Below are positions 8,739-17,790 of a stretch of 64,000 nucleotides of DNA, piece by piece. The notes under the pieces are model-generated. The model worked only from the letters and a program-made list of their open reading frames with translations. It was not told where the DNA came from and did no database searches. The stretch spans positions 1-64,000 of the forward strand of contig JAFGCW010000028.1 of the NCBI GenBank assembly GCA_016932435.1, in the 5' to 3' direction. The number at the start of each line of letters is the position of its first letter. Within the stretch, counting starts at the first letter, position 1. This DNA comes from Dehalococcoidales bacterium (GTDB lineage Bacteria > Chloroflexota > Dehalococcoidia > Dehalococcoidales > UBA2162). Position numbers and translations under genes: made by a program.

Positions 8739-8767
8739 AGTTTATCTGTCCTAATACAGGGTGTCAA
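8739..8767 (-). promoter_or_regulatory. Sigma-70 promoter for purN-purL
   Basis: On the minus strand TTGACA (8767-8762), 17 bases, then TAAACT (8744-8739), about 30 bases ahead of the purN start. No PurR-type box or purine riboswitch was recognised. Confidence 0.7.
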
Positions 8768-9027
8768 CAGGAATATCTTCAGAATCCTCTCATATAAAAA
8801 TTCAACTTGATTTCGTTTTATGTATTGTAATTACGTTTCCACTATGCTAAGCTTTCGTGGAAAAAGTGCCCTGCTATCCATCTCTGCTTTGATTTACTCG
8901 TATTCCCTTTATCCTGAATATCATTCAAGGTTGGTATACGAAGAACTGTTAATCCGAGTATCGGAGGTGCAAGATGAGATGAGGTTCCTATTTGTGAGTA
9001 GCTAGTATTACTGATAGGAGGGCAAAC
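8768..9027. other. Intergenic stretch between the purN promoter and the ABC transporter operon
   Basis: A 260-base divergent region. A strong ribosome binding site (AGGAGG, about 9017-9022) precedes the GTG at 9028. A 61-codon frame at 8820-9005 has no ribosome binding site and is not called. No convincing promoter or riboswitch is seen for the operon to the right. Confidence 0.4.
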
Positions 9028-10284
9028 GTGAGTAAAAAACTCTCGACATTCATTATCTCCTCGATTCTAATCCTGGTTATAACAACTCTCCCATTCCTTG
9101 CTTCATGCGGTGAAAGCGCTCCTGAAAAAGACAAAATCGTCATAGGGGCAGCCAGACCGGTATCCGGACCACTGACGCAAATAGGTGATTTTGCTTTTGG
9201 TCCGGTAATGACATTATGGGAAGAGGAAGTAAATGCAAAGGGTGGGATTAAGGTAGCCGGAAAAACAATGCCGGTAGAATTAAAGGTATACGACGATACA
9301 AGTGACCTTGGCACGTCCATCAGGTTGATTGAGAAGTTGATTCTCGAGGATAAGGTAGACTTCCTGTTACCGAACTGTTCTACGGCATTCCTATATGCCT
9401 CTGCACCACTGGCAAATAAATATAAATATACCTACCTGGGTGCTGAGGGTGGTTGTACCACATTGACAGCTATGCTCCCAGAACTCCCTTACGTATTCGG
9501 GACCCTGAATTACTCGGACTATTATCAGGTACCGACTCTTGCCGAAGTTCTTGCGGACGAGGGTGTAAAGACCGCAGCTATCATCTATATTAACGACCTT
9601 CATGGCGTTGAGTATTATCACACTTCACTCAGTGAATTCTTGAAGGTCGGTATCGAGATCGTGATGGCTGAAGCTATTCCACCGTATTCAGAGGATGTAG
9701 AACTGGTGCTGAAGGCGGCAAGGGATTCAGGGGCAGATGTCCTGTGTGCCTATGTTTATCCTCCCACGACCATGGCAGTCGTCGGTCAGTCAATGGCAAT
9801 CGGCTATAATCCGAAAGCCATGGTGCTTGGACCTGGAGTTAATTTCCAGTTCTTCATTGATATTTTTGGGCCCCAGGTTGTAGAAGGACTAATAGGCTTT
9901 GGTGCCTGGAACGAAAAATCCTCTCCTGAACTCGCCGCATTTTCTAAGAAGTTTATCGATCGCTTCGGGATTGGACAGGCTGACTGGTGGGGCGCTGCAT
10001 TTTATTATGCCGGATTGCAGTGTTTCGAAAAAGCGATAGAGAAAGCAGGCAGTCTCGACAATACCAAAGTCAGAGATGTAATGGCAAGCGAACACTTCGA
10101 GACTATCCTGGGTGACACCTGGTTCGACATGACCGCAGGCGGTGAAGGTGGCGGACAATTAGCAAAAGAATGCGCTCCGGGTCAGGTCGGTCAGTGGCAG
10201 GATGGAGTTTATGAAGTTATCGACATTGGTGAGAAGCGCACGTCATCGCCAATTTACCCCAAACCAGGATGGCCGGCACCATAA
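9028..10284 (+). CDS. ABC transporter substrate-binding lipoprotein, branched-chain amino acid type, 418 aa
   Basis: Extracellular solute receptor (Peripla_BP_6 type) feeding the permease genes that follow. Residues 1-27 form a lipoprotein signal ending FLASC, with Cys27 as the lipidated residue, so the protein is membrane-anchored. The mature part starts with KIVIGAARPVSGPLTQIG, the usual first strand and ligand loop. The GTG start at 9028 follows AGGAGG. Substrate cannot be told from sequence; this family carries amino acids, amides, aromatic acids and other small acids. The neighbouring corrinoid methyltransferase and AOR genes suggest a methylated or aldehyde-yielding compound. Confidence 0.93.
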   Translation: MSKKLSTFIISSILILVITTLPFLASCGESAPEKDKIVIGAARPVSGPLTQIGDFAFGPVMTLWEEEVNAKGGIKVAGKTMPVELKVYDDTSDLGTSIRLIEKLILEDKVDFLLPNCSTAFLYASAPLANKYKYTYLGAEGGCTTLTAMLPELPYVFGTLNYSDYYQVPTLAEVLADEGVKTAAIIYINDLHGVEYYHTSLSEFLKVGIEIVMAEAIPPYSEDVELVLKAARDSGADVLCAYVYPPTTMAVVGQSMAIGYNPKAMVLGPGVNFQFFIDIFGPQVVEGLIGFGAWNEKSSPELAAFSKKFIDRFGIGQADWWGAAFYYAGLQCFEKAIEKAGSLDNTKVRDVMASEHFETILGDTWFDMTAGGEGGGQLAKECAPGQVGQWQDGVYEVIDIGEKRTSSPIYPKPGWPAP

Positions 10285-10318
10285 TATATCCGAAATATTA
10301 GGTAAAGAAGATAATAAA

Positions 10319-10391
10319 CAGGCTGTCTCGAAGGTATGCAACAGTCCAAGAGAAAAGCATGTTATCTCAAGATGTACCTTCGGACAGCCTG
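10319..10391. repeat. Long imperfect inverted repeat between receptor and permease genes
   Basis: An 18-base left arm (10319-10336, starting CAGGCTGTC) and 17-base right arm (10375-10391, ending GACAGCCTG) pair with a single bulged base, closing a 38-base loop. There is no T-run. Such a hairpin can stabilise the receptor mRNA and lower permease expression; a remnant palindromic mobile element is the alternative. Confidence 0.65.
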
Positions 10392-10422
10392 CTTAGAGTA
10401 GCGGTAACCAGAAAGAAATTTC

Positions 10423-11295
10423 ATGGAATTAGTAACCATTCTAGATATTGTAATAGGTGGTCTCTTAATGGGGGGCATCTATGCCCTTATCGCGATGGGC
10501 TTGAGTCTGCAATACGGTGTAGCTCGTGTTTTAAACATCTCACACGGTGAATTTATCATGGTGGGAGCGTTCCTGACCTGGTTATTGTATACAACACTTG
10601 GTATCAATCCACTAATTGCACTGGTTATTGTAGGTCCTGCTGTTTTTCTAATAGGCTACCTTCTTCACAGGACACTGTTCAGAAGCCTTCTCAAGTCATC
10701 GGCTTCTACCGCTGTTTTCGAAGGTAATTCACTGTTGGCTACCTTTGGACTCCTCTATATAATCCAGAATATAGCCATAATAATATGGAGCACTTCATCC
10801 AGGGGATATACCTTCCTGGCAACGCCTGTAGACCTTGGAGGAGCAATATTCTCCACAAACCGTCTGGTGACCCTTGGTTTTGCTTTAGCAATTGGGCTGG
10901 CTTTCTACCTGTTCCTTGCCCGGACACGAACAGGCAAGGCAATTAGAGCAGCAGCCCAGGATCCTTCGGCAGCCGAACTGATGGGAGTAGATATTAACCG
11001 TGTGCTGGCATTGTGTTTCGGATTCGGAGCATTGATGGCCGGACTGGCCGGTGTACTCTACAGCATGTGTTTTTCAATACAGACGACAATGGGACTTGGA
11101 TTTACAGTGATAGCCGTTATCGTGGTCGTCCTGGGCGGACTTGGCAGTATTCCGGGAAGTTTTATCGGAGGTTTTATTCTCGGAATTCTGGGGCAGATTG
11201 TAACTCACTTCGAACCAAGTCTTTCCCTGGCAGCTTATTACCTCATATTCATACTGCTGCTGTTGTTAAGGCCAAAAGGAATTTTCGGTAAATAA
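10423..11295 (+). CDS. livH: Branched-chain-type ABC permease, LivH-like, 290 aa
   Basis: Inner-membrane permease subunit with about eight hydrophobic helices. The N-terminal GGLLMGGIYALIAMGLSLQYG and the downstream NISHGEF and AAAQDPSAAELMGVD segments are signatures of the LivH family; the last is the cytoplasmic loop contacting the ATPase. Length is typical. It follows the receptor gene after the long hairpin and precedes the LivM-like gene by 4 bases, so they are co-transcribed. Confidence 0.93.
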   Translation: MELVTILDIVIGGLLMGGIYALIAMGLSLQYGVARVLNISHGEFIMVGAFLTWLLYTTLGINPLIALVIVGPAVFLIGYLLHRTLFRSLLKSSASTAVFEGNSLLATFGLLYIIQNIAIIIWSTSSRGYTFLATPVDLGGAIFSTNRLVTLGFALAIGLAFYLFLARTRTGKAIRAAAQDPSAAELMGVDINRVLALCFGFGALMAGLAGVLYSMCFSIQTTMGLGFTVIAVIVVVLGGLGSIPGSFIGGFILGILGQIVTHFEPSLSLAAYYLIFILLLLLRPKGIFGK

Positions 11296-11299
11296 TAAA

Positions 11300-12250
11300 A
11301 TGAATATCTCCGGAATTATATCGACAAAATGGTTTTCAATGACAGTAGCTGGCGTCATCCTGCTGGTGCTGGCTATTCTGCCTGTCTATGCCACTGGTTA
11401 TACTCCGATATTATTCACCACAATCTATATGTACATCATCCTTTCTGTTAGCTGGGCATTATTCTCCGGACCCACCGGCTATATGTCACTGGCAACCGCA
11501 GCCTTTTTCGGTGTGGGAATATATACCGCGTCTTTACTCGGTGATGTATTACCGCTGCCGGTGTTCATTCTGGCCGGAGGCATGGCTAGCGCACTGGTTG
11601 CTCTCCTCGTGGGTGCATTAACCCTGAGATTGAGGGGTATCTACTTCGCTATATTTACGTTCGGACTGGTTATGCTTATAGCACAACTTCTCCTTTTCTT
11701 CGAACTTCATGTCACCGGAACGCGAGGACGTTTTGTGATCGTTATCGATTACACTACGATTTATTACGCGATGCTGATAATATTCGGCTTACTCATGCTT
11801 ACAGTGTATGTGTTACGGCGCTCAAGATGGGGACTTGCTCTGCAAAGCATCGGAGAAAACGAGGAAGCGGCAGCCCATATTGGAATAAACGTAACATTAA
11901 TAAAAGTGCTTTTCTTTGCATTAAGTGCCTTCTTTATCGGTATGGCCGGTGCTACTATCGCCACCAGGTGGACGTACATAGATCCGATAATCGCTTTCGA
12001 CCCGGATATATCTTTCCTGCCGGTACTGATGGCGATATTCGGCGGAATGACCAGATCATACGGTCCTATAATCGGGGCGGTGATATTCTCTTACCTGCAG
12101 GAAATCCTGATCACGAAATTTGCCGAATTATATATGTTGATCTTCGGAATAATCCTAGTAATATCCATATTATATCTGCCTAACGGGATCATCGGCTTGA
12201 TACAGAAACTATGGCAGAAACTGGAGAAAAGACGATATGTCGATGCTTGA
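11300..12250 (+). CDS. livM: Branched-chain-type ABC permease, LivM-like, 316 aa
   Basis: Second permease subunit with about nine to ten membrane helices. [20 protein letters not shown] near residue 60 and [16 protein letters not shown] near residue 190 are the LivM hallmarks (transport loop and EAA-like ATPase contact). Its start is 4 bases after livH and its end overlaps the livG start by 14 bases, which indicates translational coupling. No clear Shine-Dalgarno is visible, which fits coupling. Confidence 0.93.
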   Translation: MNISGIISTKWFSMTVAGVILLVLAILPVYATGYTPILFTTIYMYIILSVSWALFSGPTGYMSLATAAFFGVGIYTASLLGDVLPLPVFILAGGMASALVALLVGALTLRLRGIYFAIFTFGLVMLIAQLLLFFELHVTGTRGRFVIVIDYTTIYYAMLIIFGLLMLTVYVLRRSRWGLALQSIGENEEAAAHIGINVTLIKVLFFALSAFFIGMAGATIATRWTYIDPIIAFDPDISFLPVLMAIFGGMTRSYGPIIGAVIFSYLQEILITKFAELYMLIFGIILVISILYLPNGIIGLIQKLWQKLEKRRYVDA

Positions 12251-12956
12251 AGGTAAAGGCGTAACGAGACACTTCGGAGGTCTTACTGCCGTCTCAAACG
12301 TTGATTTCAACGTTGAGCGAGGTGAAATCGTAGGTTTAATAGGTCCGAACGGAGCCGGAAAGACAACTCTTTTTAACCTGGTATCAGCGGCACTCTCAAC
12401 TCAACAGGGTACTATAACCTTTAAAGACATTAAAATAACCGGGATGAAGCCACACCAGATTTGCAGATTGGGTATAGCCCGGACATTTCAGTCCGTAAAG
12501 ATATTCCCGAATGTTTCAGTACTGGAAAACGTATTATTAGGAGCTCTGTTCGGCAAAAGTACCAGCACATCATCAGACGCTACTTTTAAGGAAGTTGAAG
12601 AAATACTTGATTTCGTCGGATTGTCAGCTATTAAGCTCAATCAGGCAAAAGGTTTGACGCTGGTAAACCAGAAAAGAGTAGAAGTAGCCAGGGCGCTGGC
12701 AACAGATCCCGAACTGCTGCTCCTTGACGAACTGATGGCAGGATTAAATCACACTGAGATCTCGGAAACAATGGGGATGGTTTCCAGGATTAGAGACAAA
12801 GGAATTACCATTTTAATGATTGAACACGTAATGAAAGCCATTATGAGTATCTGCGACCGAATTATCGTCCTGCACCATGGTGAGACCATAGCGGTAGGTA
12901 CACCGGAGGAGGTTTCCACGAGTAAAAAGGTGATAGAGGTGTATCTTGGAGGATAG
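12237..12956 (+). CDS. livG: ABC transporter ATPase, LivG-like, 239 aa
   Basis: Cytoplasmic ATPase with Walker A (GPNGAGKTT), Q-loop, and Walker B ([15 protein letters not shown]), followed by the H-loop (IEHVM). The usual LSGG signature is degenerate here: the equivalent segment reads [14 protein letters not shown], so the signature has lost LSGGQ and kept [10 protein letters not shown]. This form is common in LivG proteins. It overlaps livM by 14 bases and livF by 11 bases. Confidence 0.92.
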   Translation: MSMLEGKGVTRHFGGLTAVSNVDFNVERGEIVGLIGPNGAGKTTLFNLVSAALSTQQGTITFKDIKITGMKPHQICRLGIARTFQSVKIFPNVSVLENVLLGALFGKSTSTSSDATFKEVEEILDFVGLSAIKLNQAKGLTLVNQKRVEVARALATDPELLLLDELMAGLNHTEISETMGMVSRIRDKGITILMIEHVMKAIMSICDRIIVLHHGETIAVGTPEEVSTSKKVIEVYLGG

Positions 12957-13665
12957 ACCGATACTGGTGCTAAACAGGATTAATACCTTTTACGGAAATA
13001 CCCAGGCATTATGGGACATCTGCCTGAGTGTTGAAGAGTCTGAAATTGTTGCTTTGGTCGGTTCAAACGGAGCAGGAAAAACAACGCTGCTTAAAACGAT
13101 ATCTGGACTTCTCAAACCTTATTCCGGTACTATAGAGTTTCTGGGTAAGACAATAGAAGGTCTTGCTCCTCATTCAATAGTAGAAGCGGGAATCTCTCAC
13201 ATACCCGAGGGTGGAAGGATTTTTACCGAGATGACCGTTCTCGAAAACCTTGAGATGGGAGCGTATCCCTACCACGCCTGGAAACAGAGAAAAGAGACAA
13301 AGAAGCAGGTTTACGAGATATTTCCCGTGCTGGAAGAAAGAGAAAAGCAAATGGCCAGGACACTCAGCGGTGGTGAACACCAGATGCTGGCAATGGGACG
13401 GGGATTAATGTCCAGGCCAAAGTTGTGTATTTTTGACGAACCTTCATACGGACTTGCGCCGAAGTACGTGGAGGAAGTCTTCAGAATCATTAAATCGTTA
13501 AGGGAGCAGGGAATAACAATATTACTAATCGAGCAGAATGTCAGGCACTCGCTGGAAATAGCCGATAAAGCATATGTAATGGAGAACGGCAGAATCACCA
13601 ATGAAGGTGACTGCCAGGAGTTACTGGAGACCGATCACATCAGAAAAGCATACCTGGGTCTGTAA
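12946..13665 (+). CDS. livF: ABC transporter ATPase, LivF-like, 239 aa
   Basis: Partner ATPase of LivG. Walker A (GSNGAGKTT), the signature TLSGGEHQMLAMGRGL, Walker B (LCIFDEPSYGLAP) and H-loop (IEQNV) are all present. The predicted start is a TTG at 12946 inside the livG 3' end, preceded by GAGGT five bases upstream, so the two ATPases overlap. It ends the transporter cluster; about 115 bases separate it from the corrinoid protein gene, with no clear terminator. Confidence 0.92.
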   Translation: MEDRPILVLNRINTFYGNTQALWDICLSVEESEIVALVGSNGAGKTTLLKTISGLLKPYSGTIEFLGKTIEGLAPHSIVEAGISHIPEGGRIFTEMTVLENLEMGAYPYHAWKQRKETKKQVYEIFPVLEEREKQMARTLSGGEHQMLAMGRGLMSRPKLCIFDEPSYGLAPKYVEEVFRIIKSLREQGITILLIEQNVRHSLEIADKAYVMENGRITNEGDCQELLETDHIRKAYLGL

Positions 13666-13780
13666 ATGTAACAGTAACCAACTCCCGGTTGAGATATAAA
13701 CGACAGGGAGTATCGGATAAGGTCGACACCAGAAAACAGTAAAATAAGGAATCATAAACCGCATAAGGAGGGAAAGAAAA

Positions 13781-14404
13781 ATGGCAGAAAACCTGGTCGA
13801 TATACTGGCAGATCTGAAGGAAAAAGAAGCACTGGCAATAGTCAAGGAAAGACTCGAATCCGGAGAAGAGCCGATGAATATTCTGGCAGATTCCCGGAAG
13901 GCTCTGGAAATAGTTGGCAACCGGTTTGCCGACGGGACGTACTTTATCCCGGACCTGGTATATTCGGGGGAAATCCTGAAAGCTATTTCGGACCTGGTCA
14001 AGCCGAAGATGAACCAGGATGCCGATATCAAGCGGCTTGGCAAAGTAATAATCGGTACGGTGGCCGGCGATATTCATGATATCGGCAAGGATATCGTTGT
14101 GTTCATGCTCGACGTCAACGGTTTCGAAGTCTATGATCTTGGAGTAGACGTTCCTATTGAAAAATTCATTGAAAAAATCAAGGAAACAGGAGCAAAGGTA
14201 GTCGGGCTGAGCGGATTCCTTACACTGGCATACGAATCGATGAAGGACACCGTAAAAGCCATTAAAGATGCCGGAATGGATGACGTGAAGATAATGATAG
14301 GTGGCGGACAGATAACAGAAGAAATAATGAAATATACAGGGGCAGATGCATACGGCAAGGATGCGATGACAGGTGTGGCCCTTACCAAGAAATGGCTGTC
14401 CTAG
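13781..14404 (+). CDS. Methyltransferase corrinoid protein (MtbC/MttC-like), 207 aa
   Basis: Carries a methyl group on a cobalamin cofactor between a substrate methyltransferase and an acceptor methyltransferase. Residues about 1-85 are the helical cap and about 88-207 the Rossmann B12-binding domain. GDIHDIGK gives the DxHxxG motif (D97, H99, G102), where His is the lower cobalt ligand, and LSGFLT and GGGQI are the other nucleotide-tail contacts. Strong AAGGAGGG precedes the ATG. The next gene, a UroD-like methyltransferase, starts 36 bases on. Together they should make a corrinoid methyl-transfer pair; the substrate is unknown. Confidence 0.93.
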   Translation: MAENLVDILADLKEKEALAIVKERLESGEEPMNILADSRKALEIVGNRFADGTYFIPDLVYSGEILKAISDLVKPKMNQDADIKRLGKVIIGTVAGDIHDIGKDIVVFMLDVNGFEVYDLGVDVPIEKFIEKIKETGAKVVGLSGFLTLAYESMKDTVKAIKDAGMDDVKIMIGGGQITEEIMKYTGADAYGKDAMTGVALTKKWLS

Positions 14405-14439
14405 AAACATGGTATTCAAATACACAGGAGGTAAATACA

Positions 14440-15780
14440 ATGGAAAACAGTTGGGAAGAAAAAACTGCTGAAGAAAAACGAGAAGAACTAGTCGGCAAAT
14501 GGCTTTCACCAGAAGGTGTTGAATACGCCAGCCCGGAAGCCGAAAAAGAATATAAAGCAAGAGTTCAAAGGTTCCTTGATGCAATTCAACTTAAAGAACC
14601 GGACAGGGTGCCGGTTTTCCCCGTCTATGGATTTTATCCAGCCTACTATTGCGGGTATACACCCTATGACGTTATGTATGACTATGATAAGCTCTTCAAA
14701 GCCTGGGAAAAATGTCATCTGGAAACACTGCCCGATGCCCATGCAGGAGCAGTTATCGCTCCTCCGGGTAAGATGTTCGAGATACTCGATTATAAACTTT
14801 ATGCCTGGCCAGGGCATGGAGTAGCCAAGGAACACATCTACCAGTGTAAAGAAGGCGAATACATGATGGCTGATGAGTACGATGAGCTTATCCAGGACCC
14901 TTCATACTTTTTTACCAATATCTACCTGCCGCGTGTCTTTGGAGGATTGGAAAGTTTCAGGGCATTGCCCCACCTGACCGATATAACGGAAATGTACGGC
15001 GGTTTCTCAGCCGTAAATATTCTTCCTTACGGGCTGCCCCCTGTCCAGGAATCCTACAAGAAACTATTTGCCGCCGGAGAAGAAGCATTAAAGTGGATAG
15101 AACCGATCGGGAAATTCGCCGGCGCTATGACGGCTGCCGGTATGCCGGGGTTCTTCGGAGGAGGATGCAAAGTACCTTTCGACACAATCGGAGATACGCT
15201 CCGTGGAAGCAGGGGAATAATGATGGATATGTACCGTCAGCCGGATAAACTGCTTGAAGCACTTGAAGCGCTGACCCCCCTGATGATTAAGATGGGAGCA
15301 AGCGCTGCTAAATCAAACGGTAATCCTATCGTGTTTATACCTCTCCATAAAGGAGCCGACGGCTTCATGTCAGACGAGCAGTTCAAGAAATTCTACTGGC
15401 CGAACTTCAGGGCGCTACTGGTTGGTTTAATCGATGAAGGCTGTATACCATTCCCGTGGGCTGAGGGTGGATACAACTCACGTCTTGAGGTTATAAAGGA
15501 TGTCCCGAAGGGAAGTGTCATATATGGTTTCGACCTCACTGATATGAAAAAAGCCAAAGAAATTCTCGGTGATAATTGCTGTATAGGCGGCAACATGCCG
15601 ATAGATCTTCTTGCAGTCGGTACTGTCAAGCAGGTAGAAGACAAGGTGAAGGAACTGATTGATGATTGTAGTAAAGATGGCGGCTACATAATGATGAGTG
15701 GCGCGGCGATCGACCAGGCAAAAGTGGAAAATACCCAGGCAATGATTGATACTACTAAGCAATATGGTGTATATAAATAA
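14440..15780 (+). CDS. UroD-fold methyltransferase-like protein, 446 aa (paralog 1)
   Basis: Belongs to the uroporphyrinogen decarboxylase superfamily that includes MtaA/MtbA corrinoid methyltransferases. The start is set at 14440 because AGGAGGT lies 8 bases upstream; a frame open from 14392 would overlap the corrinoid gene. The UroD barrel runs from about residue 55 to the end. Where MtaA/MtbA have the zinc motif HxC, this protein has LHKGADG (H303, no Cys), and the C-terminal SGC is SGA (A422). It therefore lacks the classic zinc thiolates, so the methyl-acceptor chemistry may differ. It is coupled to the corrinoid gene and followed by AOR. A second paralog is encoded at 17791-19146. Confidence 0.85.
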   Translation: MENSWEEKTAEEKREELVGKWLSPEGVEYASPEAEKEYKARVQRFLDAIQLKEPDRVPVFPVYGFYPAYYCGYTPYDVMYDYDKLFKAWEKCHLETLPDAHAGAVIAPPGKMFEILDYKLYAWPGHGVAKEHIYQCKEGEYMMADEYDELIQDPSYFFTNIYLPRVFGGLESFRALPHLTDITEMYGGFSAVNILPYGLPPVQESYKKLFAAGEEALKWIEPIGKFAGAMTAAGMPGFFGGGCKVPFDTIGDTLRGSRGIMMDMYRQPDKLLEALEALTPLMIKMGASAAKSNGNPIVFIPLHKGADGFMSDEQFKKFYWPNFRALLVGLIDEGCIPFPWAEGGYNSRLEVIKDVPKGSVIYGFDLTDMKKAKEILGDNCCIGGNMPIDLLAVGTVKQVEDKVKELIDDCSKDGGYIMMSGAAIDQAKVENTQAMIDTTKQYGVYK

Positions 15781-15843
15781 GGAGATATGTTCGAATCCAA
15801 GTAACAATATAAAACATATCAAAAAAGAGGAGGTCAAAACATA

Positions 15844-17679
15844 GTGGCTGAAAAAACAACGCCCGTACCCGGATATAACGGGAAAATACTGAGGGTAAAC
15901 TTGTCCAGTGGAAATGTGACGACGGAAGAACTCGATCCTTTATTCTGCCGACGTTGGGTCGGCGGCGCTGGATTCGTTGCCTACTACTTGTGGAAAGAGT
16001 TACCGCCGAATGTAGATCCACTAGGTCCCGAAAATAAATTGGTTTTCGCCTTGGGTCCGATATCCGGATTCAACCTGCCCGGAGCTGCCCGTCACTGCCT
16101 CGGAACCAAATCACCGCTTGGCAACAATATCGTAAAATCGGAGACAGGTGGATTCTGGGCCGGGGAATTTAAGAGGACAGGTTACGACGCCTTGATAGTA
16201 GAAGGTAAAGCCGACAAGCCGGTCTATCTTTACATTACCGATACGGAAGTTAGCATAAAAGATGCCGGCCATCTCTGGGGTAAGGATACGAAAGAAACAG
16301 AGGAGACTATCCGAACTGATAATGGCGATAATAAAATAGCTACCTGCCTTATCGGTCCTGCCGGCGAAAATATGGTCAGGTATGCCTGTGTCATGTCAGG
16401 GCTCAAAGATGCCCATGGCAGAGGAGGGGCAGGCGCTGTAATGGGCTCCAAGAACCTGAAAGCGGTTGCTGCCAGGGGACATAAATTGCCTAAAGTCGCT
16501 GATAACGAACGACTGAAAGAAATCAGGAAGGAAATGGTAGCCCGAAAGAGTCCATTATCCGAATACGGAACAGGCGGACCTGAATTACCTGCGATGGTAG
16601 AATCCGGCAATCTGCCGGTACGTAACTTCCGCGATGGCTACTTCCCCGTTGAAAAGATAACAGGGGGTGTAATTAAAGACACGATAAGGATAGCAATGGA
16701 AGGCTGCTATGCCTGCCCGATTCGATGTAAAAAGGTAGTCAAGTTCGACGAACCATATCCCTGCGATCCGGCTTACGGCGGACCGGAGTATGAGACGCTG
16801 GCGGCATTCGGATCCAACTGCGGTATCGATGATATCAAAGCCATCTGTAAAGGAAATGAACGCGCCAATGCCAACTCGCTGGACACCATATCGACCGGCG
16901 GCACAATTGCTTTCGCGATGGAGTGCTTCGAGAAAGGCCTCCTTACCGAAAAAGATACCGGTGGAATTGACCTGCGGTTCGGCAACGCCGATGCCATGAT
17001 TCAGGTTATCGATATGATTGCCCGGCGTGAAGGAATCGGCGATATGCTGGCTGACGGGACCCTGCGATTATCACAGAAGATAGGGAAAGGTTCGGAAGAT
17101 TACGCTATGCAGACCAAGGGACTTGAGGCAGGAATGCACGAACCACGACTCAGGCTTCCTCTGGGCTTCGGCTGGATAGTCGGACCTACCGGTGCCGATC
17201 ATATGTTCTCTATCATGGACGCAAATAACGATTTCATGATCGGCAATCTGCAATCTCTTGGAATACTCCAGACCGTCCCTCAAGACGACCTTGGACCCAA
17301 GAGAGTCCCCATACTGAAAGCTTCACACTGTAACCAGGTTTTTACCGACTCGCTCTGCACCTGTATGATGGCAGGTGTACCCACTCCCATGGTTCTTCCT
17401 GCGGTAACCGGCTGGAATATGACCACATCCGAACAAATGCTTGTTGGTGAAAGAATCCTTACCGCCGCGCGTGCCTTCAATATGAAACAGGGGCTAACCG
17501 CCGCTGACGATAAACTTCCGGAACGCTATTACCAGGGAAAGACCGACGGCGCTCTGAAGGACAAACCTCTGGATAAAGCAAAGATGGAAAAAGCGAGGAA
17601 GTACTACTACGTCCTGATGGGCTGGGACGAAAACGGAGTACCTCTGCCCGAAAAGCTGGAGGAACTCTATATCGAGTAG
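15844..17679 (+). CDS. Aldehyde ferredoxin oxidoreductase (tungsten/molybdenum), 611 aa
   Basis: Cytoplasmic enzyme that interconverts aldehydes and carboxylates using ferredoxin and a W (or Mo) bis-pterin cofactor. The N-terminal domain (GYNGKILRVNLSSG, GGAGFVAYYLW) is followed by GRGGAGAVMGSKNLKA, the pterin-binding signature. The [4Fe-4S] ligands are C288, C291, C295 (CYACPIRC) and C505, essentially at the numbering of the Pyrococcus enzyme. A GTG start follows AGAGGAGGT. It ends at a strong terminator. The location after the corrinoid and UroD-like genes suggests it acts on an aldehyde or acid released from the same substrate. Confidence 0.95.
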   Translation: MAEKTTPVPGYNGKILRVNLSSGNVTTEELDPLFCRRWVGGAGFVAYYLWKELPPNVDPLGPENKLVFALGPISGFNLPGAARHCLGTKSPLGNNIVKSETGGFWAGEFKRTGYDALIVEGKADKPVYLYITDTEVSIKDAGHLWGKDTKETEETIRTDNGDNKIATCLIGPAGENMVRYACVMSGLKDAHGRGGAGAVMGSKNLKAVAARGHKLPKVADNERLKEIRKEMVARKSPLSEYGTGGPELPAMVESGNLPVRNFRDGYFPVEKITGGVIKDTIRIAMEGCYACPIRCKKVVKFDEPYPCDPAYGGPEYETLAAFGSNCGIDDIKAICKGNERANANSLDTISTGGTIAFAMECFEKGLLTEKDTGGIDLRFGNADAMIQVIDMIARREGIGDMLADGTLRLSQKIGKGSEDYAMQTKGLEAGMHEPRLRLPLGFGWIVGPTGADHMFSIMDANNDFMIGNLQSLGILQTVPQDDLGPKRVPILKASHCNQVFTDSLCTCMMAGVPTPMVLPAVTGWNMTTSEQMLVGERILTAARAFNMKQGLTAADDKLPERYYQGKTDGALKDKPLDKAKMEKARKYYYVLMGWDENGVPLPEKLEELYIE

Positions 17680-17702
17680 GTAAAATTATTCCTAATGAGA
17701 TA

Positions 17703-17736
17703 AAAGAAGGTTCGCCGTGGTCGGCGAACCTTCTTT
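17703..17736. terminator. Strong intrinsic terminator after the AOR gene
   Basis: A perfect 15-bp stem with a TGGT loop, followed by CTTAT on the plus strand and bounded by A/T-rich ends on both sides. It separates the plus-strand operon from the minus-strand UroD-like gene and may act in both directions. Confidence 0.85.
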
Positions 17737-17790
17737 CTTATACTAATTTACTTTTCGTACCTTCCTGTTAAGGAAGATTACCGGATTATT

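Noticed and set aside
8820..9005. 61-codon frame upstream of the receptor gene
   Set aside because: No ribosome binding site and no protein-like pattern.
13666..13780. Cobalamin riboswitch ahead of the corrinoid gene
   Set aside because: Only a small ACTCCC...GGGAGT hairpin is seen; no B12-box-like sequence was found.
13640..14584. 314-codon minus-strand frame over the corrinoid protein gene
   Set aside because: Shadow of the DxHxxG corrinoid gene; composition Phe/Cys-rich and no signals.
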